Made by a program: the position numbers and the translations under genes
Notes under the pieces: generated by a model
The model's input: the letters and a program-made list of their open reading frames with translations, nothing else
Databases searched by the model: none
Told to the model about the DNA's origin: nothing
Shown here: one piece after another, positions 1 to 7,176 of the stretch
Layout: each line of letters begins with the position of its first letter
How positions within the stretch are numbered: the stretch's first letter is position 1
Assembly (NCBI GenBank): GCA_021772875.1
Contig: JAJFLD010000149.1
Span: forward strand, 1-10,138
Length of the DNA: 10,138 bases
Reading direction: 5' to 3'
From: Ghiorsea sp.
GTDB lineage: Bacteria > Pseudomonadota > Zetaproteobacteria > Mariprofundales > Mariprofundaceae

Positions 1-14
1 TTGCATTAACACTT

Positions 15-19
15 GAGGG
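15..19 (+). promoter_or_regulatory. Ribosome binding site fixing the kinase start
   Basis: GAGGG sits 5 bases before the ATG at 25. It overlaps the alternative in-frame TTG at 13, which has too little upstream sequence in the window to judge, so the ATG is preferred. Confidence 0.65.
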
Positions 20-24
20 TAATC

Positions 25-2646
25 ATGTATAAATCGATTACAGGCTATTTATCTCGCAAACGATTTTTGTTCTTTGGCATCATGCTTGGCATTGGAATCT
101 GGCCAATAGATGCTTTGGTAGATGTAATTATGTTTTACGAACATGGGTTTATTCAAGAGCTATTTTCCCCTTCCCAGACAGAAGTTTATTTCAGAAGTGT
201 AGTGATGCTTTTATTTTTTTCGCTTGGCGTTTATATCCAATATGTGACACAACAACTGCAAGGCAATGAAGAACGTTTTTCCTTGGCTATGCGTGGTGCC
301 AATGATGGTTTATGGGATTGGAATCTCAACAGCAATGAAGTGTATTATTCTCCTCGTTGGAAAGAAATGTTGGGATATCATGAGGAAGAATTAGGGAACA
401 CACTGGATACGTGGGCCATGTTGGTTCATCCTGATGATAAAGACTGGGTGCTTAAAAAGGTTCAAGACTATGTCGAAGGTAAAACCAATGCCTTTGAAGC
501 TGAAATGCGTATGCAACATAAAAATGGGCAGGAAGTTATTGTTCTCTCTCGTGCATTTTTGGTGCACCATGATTCAAATAACAAACCTATCCGTCTCGTT
601 GGTACCCATGTAGACATCACCGAGCGCAAACATTCTAGAGAATTACAAGAATCCATATCAGAAATTCTTGAGAAGATTGCAGCAGGGCTACCCGTGAATG
701 ATGTCTTTGAATCAATTATACGGGTGTTTGAATCCCATTATCCAGATATGCGTGCTTCAATTTTAGAAGTGAAAAACAACAGGCTTTGTCATGGTGTAGC
801 CCCCAGCCTTCCCGCAGCATACAATAAGGCCATCGATGGCTTAGTGATTGGCCCAATGGTTGGTTCATGTGGCGCGGCGGCATATTTAAAAGAGCGTGTC
901 ATTGTTTCAGACATTGCCACTGATCCACGTTGGGCACCTTATGTTGATTTGGCTTTAACACATCATCTCAAAGCTTGTTGGTCTGAGCCTATCCTCTCCG
1001 CGCAAGGTGATATCCTCGGCACCTTTGGCATGTATTATGATTATGCTTGCGCCCCAAGGGATGATGAACTCCATAATATTTCTATTGCTGCAAAATTGGC
1101 AGGCATTGCCATTGAACGTGAGCTAAGCATTGGCAAACTGCGTAAGATTTCCACTGCCGTTGAACAAACAGGTGAATCTATCTTTATCACCGATAGAGAA
1201 GGCATGATTGAATATGTGAACCCTGCTTTCAGTAAAATCACAGGTTATACCGCTGCTGAAGTGCTGGGCAAAAAAACATCCATGTTAAATGCCGATCATC
1301 AAACCTCACTTTTCTCCAAAGAAATATGGGAAAGCATTACCCATGGCAAAGCATGGTATGGCACACTTATCAATCGCAAAAAAGATGGCACCCCCTATCC
1401 GGCTATCATGTCTGTCACCCCAGTACATGACGACAATGGCAAAATCACCCACTATGCAGGGCTGCAACAAGACATGACCGACTACAAATCCATGGAAAAT
1501 AAATTTCTACAAGCGCAAAAAATGGAATCCATAGGCACCTTAGTCGGAGGCATTGCTCACGACTTTAATAATATGTTAGGTGCTATGCAGAGTAATATTT
1601 ATTTGGCCAAGATGAATTTAGATAATCTAGAAGATGTGGATCATCGCTTAGATAACATTGAAAAACTCAGTCAGCGCGCCGCAGATATGATTCGCCAATT
1701 GCTCACCTTTGCACGCAAAGACAGGGTAAATATGCATTCTTTTTCACTCAGCTCCTTTATTAAAGAAGGTTTTAAGCTTGCTAGAACCGCCATCCCAGAA
1801 AATATAGAGCTTATTTATGATGCCTGCCCAGATGCATTGATGGTTCATGGTGATCCAACACAGCTGCAACAAGCATTGATGAATATGCTCAACAATGCTC
1901 GTGATGCAGTCTTAACCATGAGCCATCCTAAAATTAAATTAAGCCTTAGCTTTTTTGAAGCTTCTGAAGCCTTCCTCAAAACTCACCCCAATTTAAAAGG
2001 CTCCACCTTTGCCAAGCTTACCGTTCAAGACAATGGTTATGGTGTTTCACAAGAACATTTAAATAAAATTTTCGAACCCTTCTTCACCACCAAAGGTGTT
2101 GGTGAAGGCACTGGTTTAGGATTGGCTATGGTTTATGGCACTGTACAAACACATGCAGGTGCCATTGAGGTGGTCAGTGAAGTCGATGTTGGCACGGCAT
2201 TCCATATTTATTTGCCTTTAAAAGAACATGCGCTTGAAAACAACGACCCCAAAGAACTGGCCATTGTGCAAGGCCAAGGCGAAACGATTCTCATCGTTGA
2301 TGATGAAGAAGATATTCGCAATATTACAGCCGAAGTTTTAAGCAGCTTAAATTATAACGTATTAAAAGCAGAAAATGGCATCATCGCTTTAGACATATTC
2401 AAAGCACGCCAACAAAACATTCATCTCATTCTCACCGACATTGTAATGCCTAAAATGGGTGGCCTCGAATTGGTCGCAGCTGTGCGCCAATTTGATCAAC
2501 ACATACCCTTCATTTTCGCCACGGGGTACACCAAAGATGAAGCCTTATTATCTGATGAAAAAATCAAGAAAAAATCAATCATTAGCAAACCATTTTCCGT
2601 TGAGCAATTAAGCCATTTGATACAAAAATACCTTAAAAAAACCTGA
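25..2646 (+). CDS. Membrane-bound hybrid sensor histidine kinase (PAS-GAF-PAS-HisKA-HATPase-receiver)
   Basis: An 873-residue two-component sensor that would autophosphorylate on histidine and pass the phosphate to its own receiver. Two hydrophobic segments (about 14-36 and 58-75) anchor it in the inner membrane with only a short loop between them, so sensing is probably cytoplasmic or within the membrane. Then follow a PAS domain (about 82-202, with DGLWDWN and HPDD), a GAF domain (about 208-367, with an SCGAAAY motif), and a second PAS (about 375-487, with YVNPAFSKITGY). HisKA carries GGIAHDFNN with phosphoacceptor His512. The HATPase shows an N-box (MLNNARDAV, 622-629), DNGYG near 669 and GEGTGLGLAM near 693. 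The C-terminal receiver has the acidic VDDEED cluster near 758, phosphoacceptor Asp805 in LTDIVMPKMGG, and a conserved Lys in SKPF. I chose the ATG at 25, not the in-frame TTG at 13, because GAGGG lies 5 bases before it. The ligand is unknown; no separate response regulator is adjacent. The class is certain; the role is not. Confidence 0.95.
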   Translation: MYKSITGYLSRKRFLFFGIMLGIGIWPIDALVDVIMFYEHGFIQELFSPSQTEVYFRSVVMLLFFSLGVYIQYVTQQLQGNEERFSLAMRGANDGLWDWNLNSNEVYYSPRWKEMLGYHEEELGNTLDTWAMLVHPDDKDWVLKKVQDYVEGKTNAFEAEMRMQHKNGQEVIVLSRAFLVHHDSNNKPIRLVGTHVDITERKHSRELQESISEILEKIAAGLPVNDVFESIIRVFESHYPDMRASILEVKNNRLCHGVAPSLPAAYNKAIDGLVIGPMVGSCGAAAYLKERVIVSDIATDPRWAPYVDLALTHHLKACWSEPILSAQGDILGTFGMYYDYACAPRDDELHNISIAAKLAGIAIERELSIGKLRKISTAVEQTGESIFITDREGMIEYVNPAFSKITGYTAAEVLGKKTSMLNADHQTSLFSKEIWESITHGKAWYGTLINRKKDGTPYPAIMSVTPVHDDNGKITHYAGLQQDMTDYKSMENKFLQAQKMESIGTLVGGIAHDFNNMLGAMQSNIYLAKMNLDNLEDVDHRLDNIEKLSQRAADMIRQLLTFARKDRVNMHSFSLSSFIKEGFKLARTAIPENIELIYDACPDALMVHGDPTQLQQALMNMLNNARDAVLTMSHPKIKLSLSFFEASEAFLKTHPNLKGSTFAKLTVQDNGYGVSQEHLNKIFEPFFTTKGVGEGTGLGLAMVYGTVQTHAGAIEVVSEVDVGTAFHIYLPLKEHALENNDPKELAIVQGQGETILIVDDEEDIRNITAEVLSSLNYNVLKAENGIIALDIFKARQQNIHLILTDIVMPKMGGLELVAAVRQFDQHIPFIFATGYTKDEALLSDEKIKKKSIISKPFSVEQLSHLIQKYLKKT

Positions 2647-2767
2647 TTCCTTCTTCTCTCGCTTATTTCAAAATTTTCAACCACAATAAATACAATCCAA
2701 TATGGCTTGACAATGTTATGCTTTGCCTCTTTTTTTTACGCCAAACATCGAGCAAAACATTCCACAC

Positions 2768-2772
2768 AGGAG
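2768..2772 (+). promoter_or_regulatory. Ribosome binding site supporting the MFS start at 2784
   Basis: AGGAG occurs 11 bases before the ATG at 2784. The spacing is long but usable, and the upstream ATG at 2718 has nothing comparable. Confidence 0.5.
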
Positions 2773-2783
2773 CCAACCCGTTT

Positions 2784-4001
2784 ATGATCCCACAAACTGA
2801 TAATAAAAACATGGTCTTTGGTGAATTTATTGCACTCATGGCTTTGATGATGTCACTCATGGCGCTGTCCATTGATATCATGCTTCCTGCTTTATCCCAA
2901 ATTGGCCATGACCTCAAAGTCTTACACGACAATGATAATCAACTCATCATTTCATTTCTCTTTTTGGGTTTTGCTTTAGGTATGGTTGTTTATGGCCCAA
3001 TGTCAGATAGTTTTGGGCGCAAATCTGCTGTCTACTTGGGCTTGTCGATTGCTATTGCTGGCTGTTTCATGTCACTTTTTTCAGAATCCTATTTCTTTAT
3101 GTTGCTTGGCCGATTCTTACAAGGTCTTGGCTTGGCGTCGGCAAGGATTATTACTGTCGCTTTGGTTCGCGATTTATATCGTGGCGATGAAATGGGTAAA
3201 GTGATGTCGCTTATCATGACTATATTTATCCTAGTACCTATTCTTGCTCCTACCTTGGGTCAGGGTATTTTATTCGTTGCGGATTGGCGCATGATTTTCG
3301 CTTTTATTTTAGGTTTAAGCATGCTTGTATTGATTTGGTTTGGCATACGTCAGATTGAAACAATCCCTGTCGCAAAACGAACACCTTTTTCCTTCACCGA
3401 TATTTTTCAAAACCTATTATTGATATTTAAAAACAAAGAGGTGATGGGTTACACCATCATGTCAGGTTTGGTTTTTAGTGCTTTTTTAGGTTATCTCAAC
3501 TCCACACAACAAATTTTTCAAGATCTGTATCAGCTGGGTGCCATGTTCCCTATTTACTTTGGTGCTTTGGCTATTGCAGTTGGTTTGGCATCCCTATTTA
3601 ATGCTAAATTTGTGATGATATATGGCATGCAAACCATGTCCAAATATGCATTGCTGACGATTGGTGTTGTCTCTATCCTATTCTTCTTTATTGCTTTTCA
3701 ATCCCATGGACAGCCACACCTATGGCAATTGATGACTTTTTTAGCCATTGTACTTTTTTGCTTTGGCATACTTATGGGTAATCTCAATGCTTTAGCCATG
3801 GAACCTTTGGGTAAAATGGCTGGTTTAGGTGCTTCTTTGGTGGGTGCATTGTCCACGTTTATCGCCGTCCCTTTTGGTTTTATCATTGGTCAAAGTTATA
3901 ACAATTCCATCCTGCCACTGGTCTTGGGCTTTGTCATATTTAGCCTCTTATCTCTAGCTACGATGTTTTGGATTGGCGCAAAGAAACCTATCCAGCTTTG
4001 A
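2784..4001 (+). CDS. Major facilitator superfamily transporter, Bcr/CflA drug-efflux type
   Basis: A 405-residue, very hydrophobic inner-membrane protein of the length usual for 12-helix drug:H+ antiporters. The first helix contains SIDIMLPAL (about 29-37), with the membrane-embedded acidic residue and proline typical of the Bcr/CflA subfamily. The loop between helices 2 and 3 carries the MFS signature GPMSDSFGRK (71-80, with Asp75 and Arg79). LGRFLQGLGLASARI matches the helix 4 region, where an arginine is conserved in the family, and PILAPTLGQ matches the antiporter motif of helix 5. Family members export drugs such as bicyclomycin or small metabolites such as cysteine; the substrate here cannot be told. 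The reading frame also opens at an ATG at 2718, but that start has no Shine-Dalgarno sequence and adds a 22-residue polar leader with no counterpart I recognise in the family, so 2784 is preferred. It lies 137 bases after the kinase and 115 before dut, so it may be transcribed separately. Confidence 0.9.
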   Translation: MIPQTDNKNMVFGEFIALMALMMSLMALSIDIMLPALSQIGHDLKVLHDNDNQLIISFLFLGFALGMVVYGPMSDSFGRKSAVYLGLSIAIAGCFMSLFSESYFFMLLGRFLQGLGLASARIITVALVRDLYRGDEMGKVMSLIMTIFILVPILAPTLGQGILFVADWRMIFAFILGLSMLVLIWFGIRQIETIPVAKRTPFSFTDIFQNLLLIFKNKEVMGYTIMSGLVFSAFLGYLNSTQQIFQDLYQLGAMFPIYFGALAIAVGLASLFNAKFVMIYGMQTMSKYALLTIGVVSILFFFIAFQSHGQPHLWQLMTFLAIVLFCFGILMGNLNALAMEPLGKMAGLGASLVGALSTFIAVPFGFIIGQSYNNSILPLVLGFVIFSLLSLATMFWIGAKKPIQL

Positions 4002-4035
4002 GTGCTGGTCATCATGCTTTCTTTTGGGCAACGAT

Positions 4036-4064
4036 TTGCTTTTCATCTGCTGCTCGGTTTTAAT
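4036..4064 (+). promoter_or_regulatory. Possible sigma-70 promoter for the dut operon
   Basis: A -35-like TTGCTT (4036-4041) and a -10-like TTTAAT (4059-4064, five of six matches to TATAAT) are separated by 17 bases. They sit in the only sizeable gap upstream of the seven-gene run and about 50 bases before the dut start. The -35 match is poor beyond TTG, so this is a candidate only. A transcript reading through from the transporter gene is the alternative. Confidence 0.35.
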
Positions 4065-4104
4065 ATGTCTGCTAAAAAAAACGTGAATGCCACTTCAAGG
4101 GCAA

Positions 4105-4109
4105 AAGGA
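4105..4109 (+). promoter_or_regulatory. Ribosome binding site fixing the dut start
   Basis: AAGGA lies 7 bases before the ATG at 4117. It argues against the in-frame upstream ATG at 4087, whose extra ten residues are not part of the dUTPase fold. Confidence 0.7.
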
Positions 4110-4116
4110 AAAAGCT

Positions 4117-4569
4117 ATGCAAACTACGATTGTTCAAATTCAAAAACTGCCTCATGGCGAAGACCTAGAGCTGCCCTTTTATGCGACAACACAGGCCGCT
4201 GGTGCTGATATACGCGCTGCAGTTAACGAAGATGTCATCATCAAACCTGGTGAACATGTTTTGATTAAAACAGGTTTTGCTATGGCTTTAGCTCAAGGGT
4301 ATGAAGCGCAAATTCGCCCTCGCTCAGGGTTGGCTTATAAACATGGTATTACTGTGTTGAATGCGCCAGGCACCATTGATGCCGATTATCGTGGTGAAGT
4401 AGGTGTGATTCTTATCAATCATGGTAAAGAGTCTTTTGTGGTAACACGCGGTGAACGCATTGCCCAAATGATTATCGCCCCCTTTGTACAAGCTTCATTC
4501 ACCCAAGTCACAGCATTGTCCGAAACCGTACGCGGTGAAGGTGGGTTTGGTAGTTCAGGTCGTCAATAA
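4117..4569 (+). CDS. dut: Deoxyuridine 5'-triphosphate nucleotidohydrolase (dUTPase)
   Basis: Hydrolyses dUTP to dUMP and pyrophosphate in the cytoplasm, keeping uracil out of DNA and supplying dUMP for thymidylate synthesis. The 150-residue length matches the homotrimeric bacterial enzyme. All five family motifs are present in order: AGADIRA (28-34), PRSGLA (68-73), GTIDADYRGEV (85-95, with the catalytic Asp88 and uracil-stacking Tyr91), RGERIAQMI (111-119), and the glycine-rich C-terminal RGEGGFGSSG (139-148) that closes over the phosphates. Nothing essential is missing. The start at 4117 follows a good ribosome binding site and gives the usual N-terminus. It is the first gene of the dense run that continues to 9487, and only 7 bases separate its stop from the proposed nadD start. 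In many gammaproteobacteria dut instead sits next to coaBC, so this neighbourhood differs from the E. coli layout. Confidence 0.97.
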   Translation: MQTTIVQIQKLPHGEDLELPFYATTQAAGADIRAAVNEDVIIKPGEHVLIKTGFAMALAQGYEAQIRPRSGLAYKHGITVLNAPGTIDADYRGEVGVILINHGKESFVVTRGERIAQMIIAPFVQASFTQVTALSETVRGEGGFGSSGRQ

Positions 4570-4576
4570 ACTTCGC

Positions 4577-5209
4577 GTGCCTAAACATATCGCAATATTT
4601 GGTGGTAGCTTTGACCCACCGCATCTGGGTCATCAAGCTTTGGTAGAAGCTGCTTTAAACTTGCTCAATATTGATGAATTATGGTTGATGCCTGTGGGTT
4701 TAGCCGTACACAAAAAGCTTTCTGACAAAGCTTCAACAACACAACGCATGACATGGCTAAAACAAATGTTTGCCGCTGAAAAAAAAGTTAAAATCATGGA
4801 TTGGGAAATCAATAGCCCAAAAGCCATCCCTGCCATCGACACTTTACGCCGATTCCATGATGAATATCCAGCCCACACACCCACTTGGTTGATGGGCATG
4901 GATTCCTTTTTGGATTTAAGCCATTGGGTGGATTATCCTCAGCATCAAACACTGTGTAATCTTGCTGTTTTTCAGCGCAAGGGTTATGAAAGAGACGTGA
5001 TAACAAACACTTGGCAAACGCTAAGTTTGGCAGCATGGCAACAGCAACGGCCTACACAAGCTGGACATATTGTAACATTATCAGCCAACTTACCCGACAT
5101 TTCAGCCAGTGTAATTCGTGAAAATGTGCAGGCCAACAGACACTTCTTAGCGCAAAGCACCTGCAATGCTATTTTAGTCTGTTATGATTCGAATTTACGT
5201 AAAACATAA
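4577..5209 (+). CDS. nadD: Nicotinate-nucleotide adenylyltransferase
   Basis: Transfers AMP from ATP to nicotinate mononucleotide to make deamido-NAD, a required step of NAD synthesis in the cytoplasm. The N-terminus has the nucleotidyltransferase signature GGSFDPPHLGH (9-19) with the ATP-binding HxGH (His16 and His19). MGMDSF (106-111) followed by W117 matches the nicotinate-site region, and ISASVIRE (175-182) is the second conserved ATP-binding motif. The 210-residue length is normal. The reading frame stays open far back into dut (from 4484), so the start must be inferred. The GTG at 4577 puts the beta strand IAIFGG near residue 5, as in the family, but no good Shine-Dalgarno precedes it, only AGGT about 16 bases away. 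Translation is therefore probably coupled to termination of dut at 4569. Identity is secure; the exact start is not. Confidence 0.93.
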   Translation: MPKHIAIFGGSFDPPHLGHQALVEAALNLLNIDELWLMPVGLAVHKKLSDKASTTQRMTWLKQMFAAEKKVKIMDWEINSPKAIPAIDTLRRFHDEYPAHTPTWLMGMDSFLDLSHWVDYPQHQTLCNLAVFQRKGYERDVITNTWQTLSLAAWQQQRPTQAGHIVTLSANLPDISASVIRENVQANRHFLAQSTCNAILVCYDSNLRKT

Positions 5210-5221
5210 GAGAGAAGATAC

Positions 5222-5563
5222 ATGAGCGAAAAGAAAAGCATCGATCAATTAACTGCTGAAGTGATTGCAGCCATTGAAGATAAAAAAGGGCAAGACATTG
5301 TCACCCTCAATGTACAAGGGCGTTGCAACTTTGCAGACCGTTTCATCTTGGCAACAGCTCGCACCGACCGCCAACTCAAAGCTTTAGCCAATGGTGTGCG
5401 CACCATCGGACATAGCAACGATATGACTGCACGTGTTGATGGCTTGGAAGCATTGGAATGGCTGGTGGTAGATTTGGGTGATGTGGTTGTGCATCTATTC
5501 TTACCAGAAGTACGCGCAACATTTCAACTCGAACGCCTTTGGAGCACACCAGAGGAAGCATGA
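5222..5563 (+). CDS. rsfS: Ribosomal silencing factor RsfS (DUF143/Iojap family)
   Basis: Binds protein L14 (uL14) of the large ribosomal subunit and blocks joining with the small subunit, which lowers translation when nutrients run short. The 113-residue protein shows the family pattern: a helical N-terminus ending in the DIVTLNV strand (25-31), FADRFILATARTDRQLKALA (38-57), and the diagnostic EWLVVDLGDVVVHLF (79-93), then R98 and LERLW (103-107). Where many homologues have Tyr in the RxxYxLExLW motif, this one has Phe101, a mild change. A GAGAAG-like ribosome binding site (about 5212-5217) precedes the ATG. It follows nadD by 12 bases, the near-universal nadD-rsfS pairing, and its TGA overlaps the rlmH ATG as ATGA. 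Confidence 0.95.
   Translation: MSEKKSIDQLTAEVIAAIEDKKGQDIVTLNVQGRCNFADRFILATARTDRQLKALANGVRTIGHSNDMTARVDGLEALEWLVVDLGDVVVHLFLPEVRATFQLERLWSTPEEA
5551..5555 (+). promoter_or_regulatory. Ribosome binding site inside rsfS for rlmH
   Basis: AGAGG in the last codons of rsfS lies 4 bases before the ATG at 5560. It supports that start over the in-frame ATG at 5539, which would add seven residues. Confidence 0.55.
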
Positions 5564-6009
5564 ACCTAAGGTTGTTGGTGGTCGGCAAAGCGGGCAAAGA
5601 TTTTCGTGATTACGAAGCATCTTTGCGCAAACGCCTACAAGGTAGTGCCCAATTTGATATTGTTGAACTGCCTGAAAGCCGCGCCAAACAACCCAACCAA
5701 ATCAAATCCGATGAAGCCAAAACAATATTAAAATCCGTGAAGCCAGATTTCATCCTCTTTGATGAATCAGGTCAAAACCTCAGCAGCATACAATGGGCAG
5801 ATTTTTTTACCCAACAAGTGGGCAATGCAAATGTTGATTTTGTGATTGGTGGTGCTGCAGGTGTAGCCCAAGACGTACGCAAACAGGCCAAACATATCTG
5901 GAGTTTGTCCAACTTAACGCTACCTCATCAGCTGGCACGGGTATTGGTTGTTGAACAACTCTACCGTGCATTTTCAATCATCCAAGGGCATCCCTACCAC
6001 AAAGTATGA
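5560..6009 (+). CDS. rlmH: 23S rRNA (pseudouridine-1915-N3)-methyltransferase
   Basis: A SPOUT-class methyltransferase that adds a methyl group from S-adenosylmethionine to N3 of pseudouridine 1915 in helix 69 of 23S rRNA, on the assembled 70S ribosome. The 149-residue length is close to the E. coli enzyme. The trefoil-knot cofactor site is visible as VIGGAAG (95-101), then SLSNLTLPHQLAR (115-127) and EQLYRAFSI (132-140), ending in the C-terminal GHPYHK (143-148). Its start overlaps the rsfS stop (ATGA) and its stop overlaps the next start (ATGA at 6006), so the three genes are likely translationally coupled. The nadD-rsfS-rlmH order is widely conserved. In many gammaproteobacteria mrdA and rodA follow rlmH, but here an M23-family envelope gene follows. 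Confidence 0.96.
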   Translation: MNLRLLVVGKAGKDFRDYEASLRKRLQGSAQFDIVELPESRAKQPNQIKSDEAKTILKSVKPDFILFDESGQNLSSIQWADFFTQQVGNANVDFVIGGAAGVAQDVRKQAKHIWSLSNLTLPHQLARVLVVEQLYRAFSIIQGHPYHKV

Positions 6010-7154
6010 AATTTTTATCGTTATTATGCCTTGCTATGTTGCTTCCTTCGCTTTGGGGCAATGCTGAAGCTGCGCGGGATATGCAAGCTGAATTACAAAG
6101 CATTCAAGAACAAAAACAATTGATTAAAAAAGCACAGCACGATCTTAACCTTGAGCTGGGGCAAGTGGGTAAAAATTTAAAACAATTGGACATCGCTTTA
6201 TTGCAAGCACGCCAAGAATATCGTGATGTACGCAAAGCACTTGTCACCGTAGATAAACATCTTCAAGAACTTGCGCTTGAAAAAGAAAACATCAATAAAC
6301 GCATGGAAGATCTGTATCAACAAATGGTCAACGAAGCATCTATTGCCTACCAGCGCGGAAGAACCCAATCCATTTGGGTGGACATTTTATCGGATACTTC
6401 CATCACAGAAATACCTCACCGACAATTCCTCTTAAAATCGGCCATGTTGGCGCAGGAAAAAGATAGACAAGTTTGGCGTGTGAATATGGCAAAGCTTGCC
6501 CTCGTTGAACAAGAAGAACAGGCCAATAAAGACAAACTGATTGTGCTACAAGAAGAACGTAAAAATGCAGAGCAAGCGCTGGTAAGCAAAATCACCGACA
6601 AACGCAATGCCGCCAAACAGCTGCGCTCTAGCATCCAAAGTAAAAAAGCACAGGAAAAACGTTTGGCCCTCCAAGAAAAAGCATTAAAACGTTTGTTGGA
6701 TGGTTTAGGTGATACCTTGCTCGCCAGCGACAAAAAAACACAAGCTTTATCCATACGCAAGTCAAAAGGTAAACTTCCTTGGCCTATCAAAGGCAATGTC
6801 ATGGTCGCTTTTGGGCAACAAACAAGTACGGGAGTAAAGCTAGCTGGTGTACATATTGCTCCAGAAAAACGCAGTGAGTCTGGTAAGCTGGTACATGCTT
6901 TAGGGCAAGGGCAAGTTCGTTATGCCGATTGGTTTGGTGGTTATGGTTTGATGATGATTGTTGATTATGGGCATGGCATCATGGCAGTGTATGCCCATAA
7001 TGATGCCCTACACAAACAAATTGGTGATTGGGTAGAAAAAGATGAAATTTTGGCAGAAGCAGGAAGCACAGGTTGGATTGATGATGTACGTTTGTACTTT
7101 GAGATCAGGGATGAAGGAAAATCTGTGAACCCCGCGCGCTGGTGCACTAAATAA
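6006..7154 (+). CDS. envC: EnvC-like murein hydrolase activator (coiled coil plus degenerate M23 domain)
   Basis: A probable periplasmic protein that activates cell-wall amidases at the division septum. Residues 1-22 form a signal peptide ending AEA, with cleavage likely before Ala23. Residues 24-245 are rich in Glu, Lys, Gln and Leu and look like the long coiled coil that in E. coli EnvC meets FtsEX. From about 257 (LPWPIKGNVMVAFG) to the end is an M23/LytM domain with GGYGLMMIVDYG, YAHND and LYFEIR, the EnvC-type version. By alignment to active LytM enzymes by eye, the zinc ligands are gone: the first His is Leu279, the Asp is His283, and HLHFE has become RLYFE (Arg362, Tyr364). Only the His331 equivalent remains. 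It should therefore bind amidases rather than cut peptidoglycan. It overlaps rlmH by four bases and precedes a ctpA-like gene, an order also known from other proteobacteria. No amidase or ftsEX gene is in the window. Confidence 0.88.
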   Translation: MKFLSLLCLAMLLPSLWGNAEAARDMQAELQSIQEQKQLIKKAQHDLNLELGQVGKNLKQLDIALLQARQEYRDVRKALVTVDKHLQELALEKENINKRMEDLYQQMVNEASIAYQRGRTQSIWVDILSDTSITEIPHRQFLLKSAMLAQEKDRQVWRVNMAKLALVEQEEQANKDKLIVLQEERKNAEQALVSKITDKRNAAKQLRSSIQSKKAQEKRLALQEKALKRLLDGLGDTLLASDKKTQALSIRKSKGKLPWPIKGNVMVAFGQQTSTGVKLAGVHIAPEKRSESGKLVHALGQGQVRYADWFGGYGLMMIVDYGHGIMAVYAHNDALHKQIGDWVEKDEILAEAGSTGWIDDVRLYFEIRDEGKSVNPARWCTK

Positions 7155-7176
7155 TAAAGACCATAGAGGCAATACA

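Noticed and set aside
2731..2737. A run of Ts after the first kinase gene, as a terminator.
   Set aside because: No G+C-rich stem precedes it, so it lacks the structure of an intrinsic terminator.
2707..2740. A perfect -35-like TTGACA at 2707-2712 upstream of the transporter gene.
   Set aside because: No acceptable -10 box lies 16-18 bases downstream; the region there is a T-run. The nearest TATGCT is only 4 bases away, so this is not a standard promoter pair.
2718..2783. An N-terminal extension of the transporter from the ATG at 2718.
   Set aside because: It has no ribosome binding site and encodes a polar leader with no family counterpart I recognise; the ATG at 2784 has AGGAG upstream and gives the usual Bcr/CflA N-terminus.
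4028..4039. A small hairpin GCAA-CGAT-TTGC followed by TTTT, as a terminator for the transporter gene.
   Set aside because: A 4-bp stem and a short T-tract are too weak to claim, and the sequence overlaps the candidate promoter.
6416..6802. A 128-codon minus-strand open frame inside the envC-like gene.
   Set aside because: It is antisense to the coiled-coil region; its Ser-, Cys- and Leu-rich composition is what results from reading Glu/Lys/Gln/Ala codons backwards, and it shows no recognisable domain.
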